Part shown: positions 45,359 to 55,250 of the stretch, in pieces
How positions within the stretch are numbered: position 1 is the stretch's first letter
How the letters are laid out: the number at the start of each line of letters is the position of its first letter
Notes under the pieces: generated by a model
What the model was told of the DNA's origin: nothing
The model's database searches: none
Seen by the model: only the letters and a program-made list of their open reading frames with translations
Origin: Embleya hyalina
Lineage (GTDB): Bacteria > Actinomycetota > Actinomycetes > Streptomycetales > Streptomycetaceae
Length of the DNA stretch: 64,000 nucleotides
Reading direction: 5' to 3'
Assembly: GCF_003967355.1 (NCBI RefSeq)
Contig: NZ_BIFH01000044.1
Location: forward strand, 62,001 to 126,000
Translations under genes and position numbers: made by a program

Positions 45359-45562
45359 GGGGACACTCCGGCGGGCTCCGATCAACTCGTTCGTGAATCA
45401 GTTCGGGCGGGCCGCAAGGACGCCATACCGTTCCCTTGTCCAAGGCACGCGCATCCCCGAACTATCGCGACAGCGACCTATGCAACGCGTATGGGTCGCC
45501 GATCGGCTCGGGTGGATGGATGCGGCCAAAGCGGAAATCCAGACGGGAATGGGTGATCTCGC

Positions 45563-46753
45563 ATGACGACTCGCCGGGCCGCTCTCGGCCTACTGGGGGC
45601 CACCTCGGTCGCCGCCACCGGAGTATTGACGGCCCGCGCATCCGCGTCGGCGAAGGCCGACGCGGATGCGCGGCGGGTACCGAAGGGCCTGCGGCCCGGC
45701 GGCGAGTTGGACCGGTTCGTCGCGGACCAGGCGGCCAAGGACGTGTTCTCCGGCTCCCTCCTGATCACCTACCGGGGCCGAACCGTCCTCTCCCGGTCCT
45801 ACGGCATGGCCGACAAGGCGCGGTCGGTGCCCAACGGGCCCGGCACGCTGTTCGGCCTGGCCTCGGTCGCCAAGCTGTTCACCGCCGTGGCGGTCGCGCA
45901 GTTGGCACAACGCGGCAAGCTGCAGTATTACGACACGCTCGGCACGCACCTGGACGGGTTCGCGGCCGAGATCGCCGACCGGGTGACGATCCACCACCTG
46001 CTGACCCACACCTCGGGCCTGGGCGACTACTTCGGCACGCCCGGGTTCTGGGAGACGGCCCGCACCTGGACCGGCACGCGGCAGCAGATGGACGGCATCG
46101 GCGAGTTCGTCAGAAGGGAGACGCCGGCCTTCCCACCGGGTGCGGGCGGCAGGTACAGCAACTCGGCGTACCACCTGCTCGGGGAGATCGTCGCGCGGGT
46201 GTCCGGACAGGAGTACCACGACTACGTCCGCGAGCGTGTCTTCCGCGCCGCCGGAATGGACAGCGCCGACTTCTACACCCTGCCGCAGATGCGCGAGGAC
46301 CGCCGGATCGCCCATGGCTACTATCGCCCGCCGGGGTCGGCGGACCGGATCGACAATCTCGGCGAACAGATCTTCCTGCCCGGCGCGTTCGCGACCTGCG
46401 CCCAGATGGCGCGGTTCGCCCACGCGCTATGGGAGGAGAAGCTGCTGAACCCGGCGTACACCCGGCTGACCCTCAGCCCGAAGCTGCCCACGCCGCCGCC
46501 GCCCGGCCCGGAACGGCTGACCGTGTTCGGCGGCTACGGCCCGGGCGCCACGCTCGCCGGCGACCGGTGGTCGTACGGACACAACGGTGGCGCCACCAAC
46601 GGCGCCGCAGCCGAGCTGGTCTTCTACCCGGACAGCGGGTACGTGACGGCGATCCTGTCCAACTACGAGATGGAAAGCATCCGGGGGATCCCGTCCCTGG
46701 CCCGGAAGCTGATCATCCAAGAGCCGGTGCTCCATTCGTCTTCGGCCGGATAG
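45563..46753 (+). CDS. Tat-exported serine hydrolase, class C beta-lactamase-like
   Basis: 396 residues. The N-terminus (MTTRRAALGLLGATSVAATG) is a twin-arginine signal peptide with a likely AxA cleavage near ASASA. Motifs of the beta-lactamase/DD-peptidase (PF00144) family: SVAK (nucleophile, in LFGLASVAKLFTAVA), YSN in GGRYSNSAYHLLGE, and HNGG in YGHNGGATNG. Such enzymes hydrolyse D-peptides or esters outside the cell. It lies opposite the ArsR-type regulator gene. Confidence 0.92.
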   Translation: MTTRRAALGLLGATSVAATGVLTARASASAKADADARRVPKGLRPGGELDRFVADQAAKDVFSGSLLITYRGRTVLSRSYGMADKARSVPNGPGTLFGLASVAKLFTAVAVAQLAQRGKLQYYDTLGTHLDGFAAEIADRVTIHHLLTHTSGLGDYFGTPGFWETARTWTGTRQQMDGIGEFVRRETPAFPPGAGGRYSNSAYHLLGEIVARVSGQEYHDYVRERVFRAAGMDSADFYTLPQMREDRRIAHGYYRPPGSADRIDNLGEQIFLPGAFATCAQMARFAHALWEEKLLNPAYTRLTLSPKLPTPPPPGPERLTVFGGYGPGATLAGDRWSYGHNGGATNGAAAELVFYPDSGYVTAILSNYEMESIRGIPSLARKLIIQEPVLHSSSAG

Positions 46754-46839
46754 GTTCGGGGCGGTGAAGCCGCTCGCGCTGCGCCGCCTTGAGCCCGTCC
46801 CACCCGAGCCGCTGCCGAGCCACCCACCGGCCGATCCCC

Positions 46840-47080
46840 GAAGGACGGCGAGGGTTCCCGTGGCCGAGGGGGTCTCGGGTCGGACGTCGTAGGCGACGAT
46901 CCCTTCCGCCCGGGTGTTCGGCGGGCAGACAAACCCGATCGTGTGCTTCCCGGACTTCACGGGCCCTGGTAGACCTTTTCGTTGCTGCAGGCGACGAAGG
47001 CGACCCAGCGGGTTCCGGTACAGGTGAGCGTGGCGCGTCGTCCGGCCGGCACGAGGCCGTCGCACGTCACGTTCCTGCGC
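46840..47080 (-). pseudogene. frameshifted secreted-protein fragment
   Basis: On the minus strand VTCDGLVPAGRRATLTCTGT then RWVAFVACSN (ending near 46960) continues in another frame as KSGKHTIGFVCPPNTRAEGI and VAYDVRPETPSATGTLAV. The paired Cys and beta-rich pattern suggest an exported protein. No start or signal peptide remains. Confidence 0.35.
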
Positions 47081-47289
47081 GGCCGTCTCCTTCGACTGAC
47101 GTCGGGTGCCTGACACAAGTGGGTTGTTCTGTCGTGGTGTTGCTTCGTTCCTGTGTCGGGCTCCGTGGCGCGGGTGCGCCGGCTGTCACGGCGAGCAATC
47201 GTTCTTGGGTTTCGGTACATCCTGCTGCGGGTTCCTCGGATACGACGGCAGTGTTGCGGCCGGTGGTGGTGCGGCGTCGGCCGGCCCTG

Positions 47290-47480
47290 GGAGAGGCCGG
47301 TGACGTCACCCGCGCACGTGCGGGTCGCTGCCGAGACCGTGGGGGTGTCCGAGCACACCGTGTGGCGCCGGCTCGGCCGCGGCACGCCGGCCGGACCGTG
47401 CCGCTACACCGGGACATCGGCGTTTCACGCCGGACGACGCTCTCCGGACGTGTCTGTCGGATGTGGGTCCGAGCATGAGG
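47290..47480 (+). pseudogene. Mu/TniA-type transposase N-terminal fragment
   Basis: VRVAAETVGVSEHTVWRRLG then RGTPAGPCRYT is the helix-turn-helix start of DDE transposases of the Mu/Tn5053/Tn7 type in actinobacteria. The catalytic core is missing; the sequence runs into a decayed ATPase. Confidence 0.5.
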
Positions 47481-47579
47481 GCGTCGCACCGCAAGATGCG
47501 TGCCGGAGCCGACAAGGACACCGAAGGCGGAGCTCCTCGAGCACCCGGGTCGTGTCGCAGGCGACGTTCTGTCGCGCGG

Positions 47580-48240
47580 TTGTATGCACGCGGCGTGCAC
47601 CCGGTGTCGACGCTCCGCCTCGGCGCTGTGGCCGAAGCACTCGCACACACGGTCGCCGCCCGCGGGGTCGTGTGCGTGTACGGCGATCCCGGGCACGGCA
47701 GGACGGTCGCCGTCGACCGGTCGCCGCGCCTGCGGCCCAGACGCTCCCGGTCCATCCCGCGCACGTGGCGGCCGAGCCCGCGCCACCACAACCACGGGCC
47801 GCGCTGCTCACGGCGTTCGGCGTGTCCGCTCCGTCCCCCCGTGAACCGGACGGACGCCACCGACGGCGTGCGCGTCGACGCGCCGAAGGAACCGGACGTC
47901 CGGGTCGTCGACGACGTTCGGCGCGTCGCCGCCCTCGAGCCGGGCTACCTGGCCTCCTGGCGGACGCCCCACCGCCCATACCAGCCCGGTGCCGTGCGGG
48001 GCGGGCGTCGCGCGCACCCCCGGCCCGTGCACCCGCGCTCGTTTCCCGCGTCCCGACCCGGAAATACACCCCGCTCCGACGCCTCCCAAGTCCCGTGCGT
48101 ACTCCGCCTGTTCCACCCTCGGCGGGATGCCGCGACCGACGAGGACCCGCTCCTCGCCGACCGGGCGCACGCGCGGGAGAAGTTCCGTACCCGGGCGAAG
48201 ATCACCTCTCACGCCTACGCCACCCCCGGCCCCGACCCGG
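47580..48240 (+). pseudogene. decayed AAA ATPase (TniB/TnsC-like)
   Basis: Across several frames: VAARGVVCVYGDPGHGRTVA (Walker A, Lys changed to Arg), VRVVDDVRRVAALEPGYL (Walker B), and VLRLFHPRRDAATDEDPLLA then DRAHAREKFRTRAKITSHAY. This is the pattern of transposon-linked AAA ATPases that pair with TniA-type transposases. Frameshifts separate the blocks, so it is dead. Its 5' half is repeated at 51245-51510. Confidence 0.6.
47600..47870 (+). repeat. dispersed repeat, copy 1
   Basis: About 265 bases with high identity to 51245-51510 on the same strand; both cover the start of the decayed ATPase and its P-loop region. Separation is 3.65 kb. Confidence 0.85.
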
Positions 48241-48558
48241 ACACCGCGGTGGCGGCCCGTCCGTCGGGCGGCGGTGGGGCCCGAGACCCGGGAGCGTTCC
48301 GCGGATCGTCGCGGCGGCCGTCGGTCGTCGACGACCAGGCGGGCCCGGGCGAGGCGTCCGCTCTCGGTCGGGGGCGCACCGGCACCGGCGAAGGGCTCCC
48401 GTGTCCCACCGCGAGTGCGGGTGTCCCGGTCCGCACCGAACCCGGAAGGCCCTCACTCGTTCGGGATCGACCTACCACTCGTTCGGGATCGACCCACCGT
48501 GCGATTCGTCACCGATCTCGGTGGGCGGTACGGCCGGGACGTCGGGGTGGGCGCGGGT

Positions 48559-49107
48559 TCACGGGAGCGTGCGGACGGCACGGGAGATGGCGGGGCGGAG
48601 TTGGTCGAGGTTGGTGTCGGTGCCGAGGATCATTCGACGCAGGTGCGGCATGGACAGGGTCCAACCGACGAGGCCCAGGGTGAAGAAGAGCCGGCTGCGA
48701 GGGTCGTCGTCCGGGGACACGCCGGCCGCGGCCCGGATCTTGTCCTGGTAGTGGCGGGTGCGGGCGTCTTCGCCGGGGACGCTTTGGTCGCCGAGTTCGA
48801 GCGCCTCCCACATGAGCAGGCGCAGCGCCTCCGGGTGGGCGCGGTGGTGGTCGAAGAGGCGCTCGGCGTAGTCGGACAGGTCGTCGTCGCCGGGCGGGAC
48901 GGCCTCGGCGAGGTCGGCCATGAGGCGTTCGAGGACGGCGGCGAAGAGCTGCTGTTTGTCGCCGAAGTACTCGTAGATCGCGCGTTTGTTGGCCTTGGCG
49001 TGGGCCGCGATGCGGTCCACGCGCGCGCCCGCGACGCCGTGCGCGGCGAATTCGGCGGTCGCCGCCGCGAGGATGCGTTCCCTGGTTGCCGCGGAGTCGT
49101 AGGCCAT
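48559..49107 (-). CDS. TetR family transcriptional regulator
   Basis: 182 residues. ATRERILAAATAEFAAHGVA and HAKANKRAIYEYFGDKQQLF form the TetR DNA-binding domain; the C-terminal part (LFFTLGLVGWTLSMPHLRRM) is a TetR_C-type ligand domain. Divergent from an MFS exporter gene, the classic arrangement of a drug-efflux repressor. GGTTCG palindromic elements lie between the two. Confidence 0.93.
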   Translation of the reverse strand: MAYDSAATRERILAAATAEFAAHGVAGARVDRIAAHAKANKRAIYEYFGDKQQLFAAVLERLMADLAEAVPPGDDDLSDYAERLFDHHRAHPEALRLLMWEALELGDQSVPGEDARTRHYQDKIRAAAGVSPDDDPRSRLFFTLGLVGWTLSMPHLRRMILGTDTNLDQLRPAISRAVRTLP

Positions 49108-49121
49108 GGATCGATTGTAAG

Positions 49122-49131
49122 GAACCGGTTC
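49122..49131. promoter_or_regulatory. TetR operator candidate
   Basis: Perfect palindrome GAACCGGTTC, followed by GTTTG. GGTTCG(TTC)GTTTG recurs at 49187-49200, close to the MFS start. Two GGTTCG half-sites about 60 bases apart fit control of both divergent promoters. Confidence 0.55.
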
Positions 49132-49210
49132 GTTTGACGGGCACGTGGTGTCGTGGCAGGCTCTCCGACAAGCTTCCGAACTATCTGGTTCGTTCGTTTG
49201 GAGTCGTGTG

Positions 49211-50500
49211 ATGTCCTCGACCGATCGGTCCGCCCCACCCGATCAGTCCACCCCGACTGATCGGTTCGCCCCGGCCGCCGCGCCGCGCCGACGGCTGTCC
49301 CTGCTGATGGCGCTGGTGTGCGGTGTGTCCGTGGCCAACGTGTACTTCCCCCAGGCCCTCGGCCCGCTCATCGCGGACGGCCTCGACCTCACGCCCGCCG
49401 CCGCCGCGACGGTGGCGACACTGACCCAACTCGGATACGCCACCGGGATCTTCCTACTGGTACCGCTCGGCGACCGGCTCCCACGCCGGCCGCTGATCAC
49501 GGTCCTGCTCGGAGTGACCGCGTGCGCCCTGCTCGTGGCGGGCCTGGCCCCCGCGTTCGGCGTACTGCTCGCCGCAGGCACCGCCGTCGGCATCGCCACC
49601 GTGGTCCCACAGATACTGCTGCCGATGGCCGCGGGCCTGGTCGCCCCCGAGCGGCGAGGCCGGATCATCGGCACCCTGCAAGGCGGCCTGATCGGCGGGA
49701 TCCTGCTGGCCCGCACCTTCGGCGGCATCGTCGGCACACATCTGGGCTGGCGCGCGCCGTACCTCGTCGCCGCCGCGCTCACCGCACTCTCGGCCGTCGT
49801 ACTGGCCCGTGCTTTGCCCACCGACACCCCGTCCGGGCACACCCGCTACCCGAAGCTGCTCGCCGACACCGTACGGCTGCTGCGCACCGAACCCGCCCTG
49901 CGCCGCTCCGCGCTCTACCAAGCCACGCTCTTCGGCGCGTTCAGCGCCGTATGGACGGCGCTCGCCCTACTGGTCACCGGCCCCCGCTACGGCCTGGACG
50001 CGCAAGCGGTCGGACTCCTGGCCCTGATCGGCGCGGCCGGCATGGGCTACGCCCCGGCCGCCGGACGCCTGGTCGACCGCCATGGCCCAAACCGGGTGAA
50101 CCTCGGCTGCGTCCTCGCCACCCTCGGCGCCGCCGCCGTCCTGACCGCCGGAACCCTCGGCGGCGCCGTCGGACTCACCGCGCTGGCCGTCGGCCTGCTC
50201 CTCTTGGACCTCGCCATCCAATGCGGCCAAGTCGCCAACCAGACGCGCATCTTCGCGCTGCGTCCGCAGGCTCGCAGCCGACTGAACACCGCGTACATGA
50301 CCTGCTCGTTCCTCGGCGGCAGTGTCGGATCCTGGCTCGGCGTGCACGCCTTCGCGCGGCTGGGCTGGCCCGGCGTCTGCGGCCTGGTCGCAACCGCCGC
50401 CGGCGGTGCGCTGATCGTCCATCTCCTCTCGCGCCGGGCCGGGGCGGGCGAAGGCGCGGCGGCGTCCGCGGTGGCCCGGCCGACGGTCGTGATCCGGTGA
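49211..50500 (+). CDS. MFS transporter (efflux)
   Basis: 429 residues with twelve membrane helices. LVPLGDRLPRRPLITVLLGV is the MFS motif A between helices 2 and 3. The first helix includes SLLMALVCGVSVANVYFPQA, typical of the YdhP/sugar-efflux-like MFS_1 group. ATG 49211 is seven bases after GGAG; GTG 49208 is an alternative. Divergent from a TetR gene that likely represses it. Substrate unknown. Confidence 0.93.
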   Translation: MSSTDRSAPPDQSTPTDRFAPAAAPRRRLSLLMALVCGVSVANVYFPQALGPLIADGLDLTPAAAATVATLTQLGYATGIFLLVPLGDRLPRRPLITVLLGVTACALLVAGLAPAFGVLLAAGTAVGIATVVPQILLPMAAGLVAPERRGRIIGTLQGGLIGGILLARTFGGIVGTHLGWRAPYLVAAALTALSAVVLARALPTDTPSGHTRYPKLLADTVRLLRTEPALRRSALYQATLFGAFSAVWTALALLVTGPRYGLDAQAVGLLALIGAAGMGYAPAAGRLVDRHGPNRVNLGCVLATLGAAAVLTAGTLGGAVGLTALAVGLLLLDLAIQCGQVANQTRIFALRPQARSRLNTAYMTCSFLGGSVGSWLGVHAFARLGWPGVCGLVATAAGGALIVHLLSRRAGAGEGAAASAVARPTVVIR

Positions 50501-50701
50501 AGCTCCGGGGAACGTCGGCACGGGCGCCGCCTGTCGGGGCAAGCCCCGTTCCACGAAGGCCCTGTTCGGGCCGACCCGCTCCGGCAACGCCCATCCGGGA
50601 CACACCCGTTCCGGCCGCGTCGATCCGGACGACACTCGCCCGGCCACCAAGCACACGTGCGTCTCGATACCACCAACCCCGCGACTCCGAAGGATCCCGT
50701 C

Positions 50702-51091
50702 GTGACTTTCCCTGCGATGCCCCCAGCCGTGCTGCAGTTCTTCCGCGCCTCCCGGGACGGCGACGCCGAGACCTGGGCCGCCGCTTTTGCCGAAGACGGC
50801 GTCTTCCACGACCCCATAGGCACCCCGCCGATCACCGGGCGCACCGCCATCCGCGACTTCATCGCCTCCGTCGTGCCCGGCTTCCGACCCTTCCTGGGCC
50901 TGACGCCCACACATGCCCACACCGTCGGCAACCACGTCGCCGTCACCTGGTACGGCGCCGCCGTCACTCCCACCGGCAAACCGGTCAACTGGTCCGGCAT
51001 CAATGTCTACGAACTCGACGACAACGGCCTGATCCAGGAAGCCAGGGCCTACTTCGACCCCGCCGTCTTCAAGGCCCAACTCGACCACTGA
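50702..51091 (+). CDS. SnoaL-like (NTF2 fold) protein
   Basis: 129 residues. VLQFFRASRDGDAETWAAAF, DGVFHDPIGTPPITGRTAIR and SGINVYELDDNGLIQEARAY match the SnoaL-like/NTF2 fold, which covers small isomerases and cyclases. GAAGGA lies seven bases before GTG 50702. It follows the MFS gene by 200 bases and may be coregulated. Catalysis cannot be assigned. Confidence 0.85.
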   Translation: MTFPAMPPAVLQFFRASRDGDAETWAAAFAEDGVFHDPIGTPPITGRTAIRDFIASVVPGFRPFLGLTPTHAHTVGNHVAVTWYGAAVTPTGKPVNWSGINVYELDDNGLIQEARAYFDPAVFKAQLDH

Positions 51092-51244
51092 GCAAACCGG
51101 ATCACACCACACCCGGCGCGGGCCGGCTGGCGCGCATGCACCAGCGCCCGCCCCGCCGGGCACCGCCCGATCCCCGCCGCACCCGCAGCACAAGCAGTAC
51201 CCGCGATACGAACGGAGACCGGTGCGAACGCACCCGGCGCGCAC

Positions 51245-51510
51245 CCGGTGTCGACGCGCCGCTTCGGCGCGGTGTCCGAAGCTCGCCCACACGTTCGCCG
51301 CCCGCGGGGTCGTGTGCGTGTACGGCGATCCCGGGCACGGCAGGACGGTCGCCGTCGACCGGTCGCCGCGTCTGCTGCCCAGACGGTCCCGGTCCATTGC
51401 GCGCACGTGGCGGCCGAGCCCGCGCCGGCACAACCACGGGCCGCTGCTGACGGCGTTCGGCGTGTCCGCTCCGTCCCCGGCGAACCGGACGGACGCCGCC
51501 GACGGACGGA
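51245..51510 (+). repeat. dispersed repeat, copy 2 (ATPase fragment)
   Basis: Near copy of 47600-47870, again carrying ARGVVCVYGDPGHGRTVAVD in one frame, but truncated before the Walker B segment. It lies between the SnoaL-like gene and a VOC gene. A duplicated scrap of a transposon ATPase. Confidence 0.85.
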
Positions 51511-51648
51511 GGAGCCGCGCCGGGGCCGCAGCGCCCGCACGGCGGTGGTCCACGGAGGCTCGGCGCCCGGTACGACGCCGGCCCGAGCCGCCCGCCCGAC
51601 CGGGGCGCGATCGCGCGAACAGGCCCACGACCGTGTGTTCGCCGGTGG

Positions 51649-52128
51649 TCAGTCCTCGACGAGCCGCGCGCCCTGGACGTACTCCATCGCCGCAGTGAAC
51701 CTCGGGTCGGCCAGGCGTCGGGCGACCTCGTCCTCGGTCACGTCCTCGATGTGCGTCTGGATCCACCACAGGTTGCCGAAGGGGTCACGCACACGGCCGA
51801 CCAGGTCGCCGAAGAACAGGTGCGTGACCTCGGTGACCGACACCCCGCCGGCGGCGACCGCGGCGGCGTGGACCGCGTGCGCGTCCTCCACGTACAGGCG
51901 CAGGAACGCCGGTGTCGCGGGCCATTCTGCCGGGGCGTCGAACGCCATGACGATCGCGTCCCCGATGCGGGTCTCGGCATGCCCGATGCTCCCGTTTGGG
52001 TTGACGAAGCGGCCGGTCTCCCGGGCCCCGAACGCCTGCGCCATCCACGTCAGCAGCCCCGCGGTGTCGTGCGAGATGATCCACGGGGTGACGGCGGTGT
52101 ATCCCTCGGGCATGTGGCCGATCGACAT
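51649..52128 (-). CDS. VOC superfamily (glyoxalase/PhnB-like) protein
   Basis: 159 residues. TAVTPWIISHDTAGLLTWMA, RFVNPNGSIGHAETRIGDAI and GDLVGRVRDPFGNLWWIQTH show the paired beta-alpha-beta-beta-beta modules of the VOC fold in the PhnB-like branch. GGGAGG lies six bases before ATG 52128. Members include glyoxalases and antibiotic-binding proteins; which applies is unknown. Confidence 0.88.
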   Translation of the reverse strand: MSIGHMPEGYTAVTPWIISHDTAGLLTWMAQAFGARETGRFVNPNGSIGHAETRIGDAIVMAFDAPAEWPATPAFLRLYVEDAHAVHAAAVAAGGVSVTEVTHLFFGDLVGRVRDPFGNLWWIQTHIEDVTEDEVARRLADPRFTAAMEYVQGARLVED

Positions 52129-52953
52129 GTACTGCCTCCCAGACGTGCGTGGTGAGCCCCTACGAGCCCGGACGGTACGCAACCATCAGGCAAAACAGCT
52201 TCCGCTTTGCAGCAGCCTCGCCCGCGACCCCGCGGGCGGGACCACCCTCCCGGTCCCTCGTGATCCCAACGGCGACCTCGAACCCGCACTCGTGCCCCGA
52301 CACACGCGACACCGACTGGGACTCGACGACCGCATCCTGTCCCTCACCCGACGGGCCGCCGGTCCACTCACACCGGATTCCTCCCGGGCGCGGCGCCGGC
52401 ACCGTCGACGTCACCACGCCCCGAAGAACCGGCGGTCCGCGAGTCGCAACAACAACCCGGCCGCGCCGTCCGTCGGCTCGTCACAGGCGCGCACCGACCA
52501 CACGCCCAACCACACCGATCCCACCGCCGCCGCCCGGTCGCTGCGCCGCAGCCCCGCCACCGGCATGGCGGACAGGACCCGCACCCGACCGTTGACGCCC
52601 AGGGTCCCGGACGACTGGACCATCTCCTTCTTCCCCCGGCGTCGCGGCGGTTCCCGTGCGATTGCCTTCTCGGCCGATTTGCTCACTTCATCGGATCCCG
52701 GCCGGTATGACAGAGCAGGAGCGCTGGACGACGATCGAGGAGGAGCGGGGTGGAAGGCGTGCGCGCGGTCGTGTTCGTGCTGCCGGGTGGTGTGCCCTTC
52801 GTGGTCCGGAGGAGGGGCAGGTATCCCGGGGGCGGGCTTTCGCTTTCGGCGCGTGATTCGCGGATGATCGAGAGGATCCGGCCCGGCGCGTGGATCTCTG
52901 CTCGGAGGGACACGTTTTTGGGCAGGTCGGGGAGTGGTCGGAGCGATCCGGCC
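52129..52953. other. about 820 bases without a recognised gene
   Basis: Frames on both strands are open but have no family features and look like random high-GC reading frames. Confidence 0.3.
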
Positions 52954-53084
52954 GGGGACAACACGTGTGCCTTGTCGGCCGATGGCGACAAGCGGTGTGC
53001 CGATCCGGTGACAACCAGCGTGCTTCGTCGGCGGGAAGTCGCAGCCCGGCGCGGTCGTTGGTGACAACCAGCGTGCTTCGGCAC
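52954..53084 (-). repeat. four degenerate iterons, transposon-end-like
   Basis: Read on the minus strand, GCACRCNNNTTGTCNCC occurs four times. The plus-strand copies start at 52954, 52984, 53007 and 53060. The last two agree over 21 bases (GGTGACAACCAGCGTGCTTC plus G). Spaced, same-direction sites like these resemble TnsB/TniA-binding arrays at Tn7-like transposon ends; decayed transposase and ATPase pieces lie 2-6 kb away. Confidence 0.5.
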
Positions 53085-53369
53085 ATCGATGGCGTTGCGC
53101 GGCGTTGCGGTAGGTGGCGGCGGATCCGGGTGTGAGCGCGCCCAGCGGCACGCGACTTGGTCTGCGGAGGACGGCACGACGGCGCACGTCCGCCCGCCGA
53201 ATGGGGCGAAATCCCTGTGATCGGCAGCGCGCGTGGTGTCGGGTGCCAATCGTGGGTTCATGGCCCGAAAACATGACAGACATCCGCGTCGCGCGTCCGG
53301 GGACGGGCGCACGGCCGGGACGTCCCGGGGCGACGTGCCCGCGCCGTGTGTCGCGGGCGTCGAACTGTT

Positions 53370-54185
53370 CCCGGTGACGGCCGTGTTGCCCACCCGCCGG
53401 GACTACCCGGCCGAGATCGCCGGGAGTCACCGGGGGGCGTGCAGGGCCCCGGGGGTCGAACCCGTCGCCAAGGGCTATGGCCTGGTCCTCGCCCTGGATG
53501 CGGCCGGGGCCGGTGGACCACGATCACTCGCGACACCCGCCCTATCGACACCGCGTCGAGCCTGGCCGAGTCCGGGACCGAGTACGGACCCGACGTCGAC
53601 CGGACGACCTCGTCGCGGACCTGCCGGGATGGCCCCTGTCGTGCACCTTGGGCCCGCAGGGCCTGCCCGATCCGTGCGACCCGGTCACCGACCGGCCGAT
53701 CCCGCGCCCGCCGACAGGGGAGCGGCCCGGGCCGCGTCCCCGCCGTGTGCGGGTCGCCCGGATCACCGAGGAACTCGAGTACCACCGGCCCTTTCGGGAG
53801 TACGAGCAGGCCTGGCTGGACGACGCCCACATGTACGGCGACTACGAACCCGGCCCCCGCGCCGGTACGCCTGGTCGACCTGACCCCGGTTCCTGGCCCG
53901 GCCCGCCCGCGAACCGCCGCGTTGCTGTCCGAGTCGGCCGTGATCGCCGCGACCCGGAACCCGCCGGGCATGCGGTGGGGCATGGCGCACTGGGACACCC
54001 GCCTGGTCACAGTGACGCACCCGGGCTGGACGTTGATCGCCCGGTGGCCCGGTGGCCCGGTGGCCCGGTGGCCCGGTGGCCCGGCGGACCGTACATCGCA
54101 TTCCTGCACGACGTTCCGCAACCTCTGGACGTCACGGGCCTGGGCGGGCTGTCGGATCATCTCGCTCGCCTCGTCGAAGGCCTGA
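53370..54185 (+). pseudogene. multi-frameshift decayed gene, family unknown
   Basis: Coding-like blocks follow each other in changing frames: VEPVAKGYGLVLALDAAGAG; TTITRDTRPIDTASSLAESG then TEYGPDV; DDLVADLPGWPLSCTLGPQG; ITEELEYHRPFREYEQAWLD; TAALLSESAVIAATRNPPGM then RWGMAHWDTRLVTVTHPGWT. The order reads like one protein of about 260 residues with at least three frameshifts. I do not recognise the family. Confidence 0.45.
54043..54082 (+). repeat. five tandem copies of GGTGGCCC
   Basis: Five perfect 8-base units, plus partial units at both ends, at the 3' end of the decayed gene. The unit is not a multiple of three, so each gain or loss changes frame. Confidence 0.95.
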
Positions 54186-54306
54186 TCCGACCGTGATCCG
54201 TGCGAGGGATCGCGTCGTGCGGGTGGTGCGTGCCGTCTACCGATCATCGCCCGGGTGTCATGGCGGATTCGGATTGCACGCATGTGGCGCGAGGGAAGTC
54301 GTCACG

Positions 54307-54555
54307 TTGCCGGGCATGTTGGGCGATATCCGCGCCGCGTTGCCCGAGGAGCGGCGCGAGGAGTTCGACAAGGTCGTGTACGACACCCCTCGCGACCAGT
54401 TCGTGCGGCGTGTGGTCCTGGACCGGGCGTTGCCGCCCGAGGCCCGCGAGGAGGCCGAGGAGGCCATGGAACGCGTCCGCCAGGGCGACTACACGGGAGC
54501 AGCGGCGTCACCACGTCGGCGAAGCGCTCCGCGACCGTGCGCGACCGCCGTGTAG
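54307..54555 (+). CDS. small hypothetical protein (DUF6247-like?)
   Basis: About 82 residues: MLGDIRAALPEERREEFDKV then VYDTPRDQFVRRVVLDRALP, an acidic helical protein. The start is TTG 54307 (GAGGGAAG eight bases upstream) or ATG 54316. It recalls short DUF6247 proteins, which are often antitoxin-like partners of RelE-type toxins; none follows here. The end (RRRSAPRPCATAV) looks frame-shifted. Confidence 0.4.
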   Translation: MPGMLGDIRAALPEERREEFDKVVYDTPRDQFVRRVVLDRALPPEAREEAEEAMERVRQGDYTGAAASPRRRSAPRPCATAV

Positions 54556-54623
54556 GGCGCCTTCCGCTCCCACCGCCGTGCCTCGACGGACGTCGTGACA
54601 GTCGGGGTTGGCACAATGGCGGC

Positions 54624-55250
54624 GTGGCCGAACAGTATGTGTCCGCTTTCGCGATCGATGCCGCCGTGTGCTTCGGCTTGATCGGCTCGCACGACGAGAT
54701 CGCGGTGCGGAAGACTCTGAAAACGCTGGAGGATTCCAACGCCGCGGACCGGCTGCTTCGTGCCACCGACTCCGACGAAGTCGAGGCGGCGCTGCGCGAG
54801 ATCGTCGACGACCGTCTCGATCCGGCGCGCGCGGGCGGCTACGGGTGGCTTCTGGAACTCCTCGGACCGACCTTCGGCGTACCGCTGGGATCGGTGGTCC
54901 TGACGGGACGTGGCTGGGATCGCCTCGAAGGCGCCTTCCGCAGCTGGGATTTGGCCGCCCTCGCCGATGTGTGGGCGCGTCCTTGGACGTTCCCGTGGGG
55001 ATCCGACGTGGCCCCGGACCCGGATCCATGGCCGTTCCCCATGTTCGCGTCGAAGACCGAGTCGGAGCGGATCCACCTCGAACTCGCAGCCTTCGACACC
55101 GACAGGATCCACGCCGACCACGACCTCCTCCCGGACGAGGACGACGCCGACGACGTCGAATGGCTGCTCGCCGACAACTTCCCCGAGTGGGTACGCGGCG
55201 CGCGCACCCGGGGCCTGGGCCTGCTCCTGATTCGCGACGGCGGCAAGTAG
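54624..55250 (+). CDS. hypothetical protein
   Basis: 208 residues. VAEQYVSAFAIDAAVCFGLI then GSHDEIAVRKTLKTL opens the protein; the middle (GWLLELLGPTFGVPLGSVVL, DVWARPWTFPWGSDV) and the acidic DADDVEWLLADNFPEW end are distinctive. It may belong to DUF7691-like Streptomyces proteins that give an aggregate score-like fold, but I cannot confirm. No signal peptide or membrane helix. GTG 54624 is the only start before the conserved region. Confidence 0.6.
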   Translation: MAEQYVSAFAIDAAVCFGLIGSHDEIAVRKTLKTLEDSNAADRLLRATDSDEVEAALREIVDDRLDPARAGGYGWLLELLGPTFGVPLGSVVLTGRGWDRLEGAFRSWDLAALADVWARPWTFPWGSDVAPDPDPWPFPMFASKTESERIHLELAAFDTDRIHADHDLLPDEDDADDVEWLLADNFPEWVRGARTRGLGLLLIRDGGK

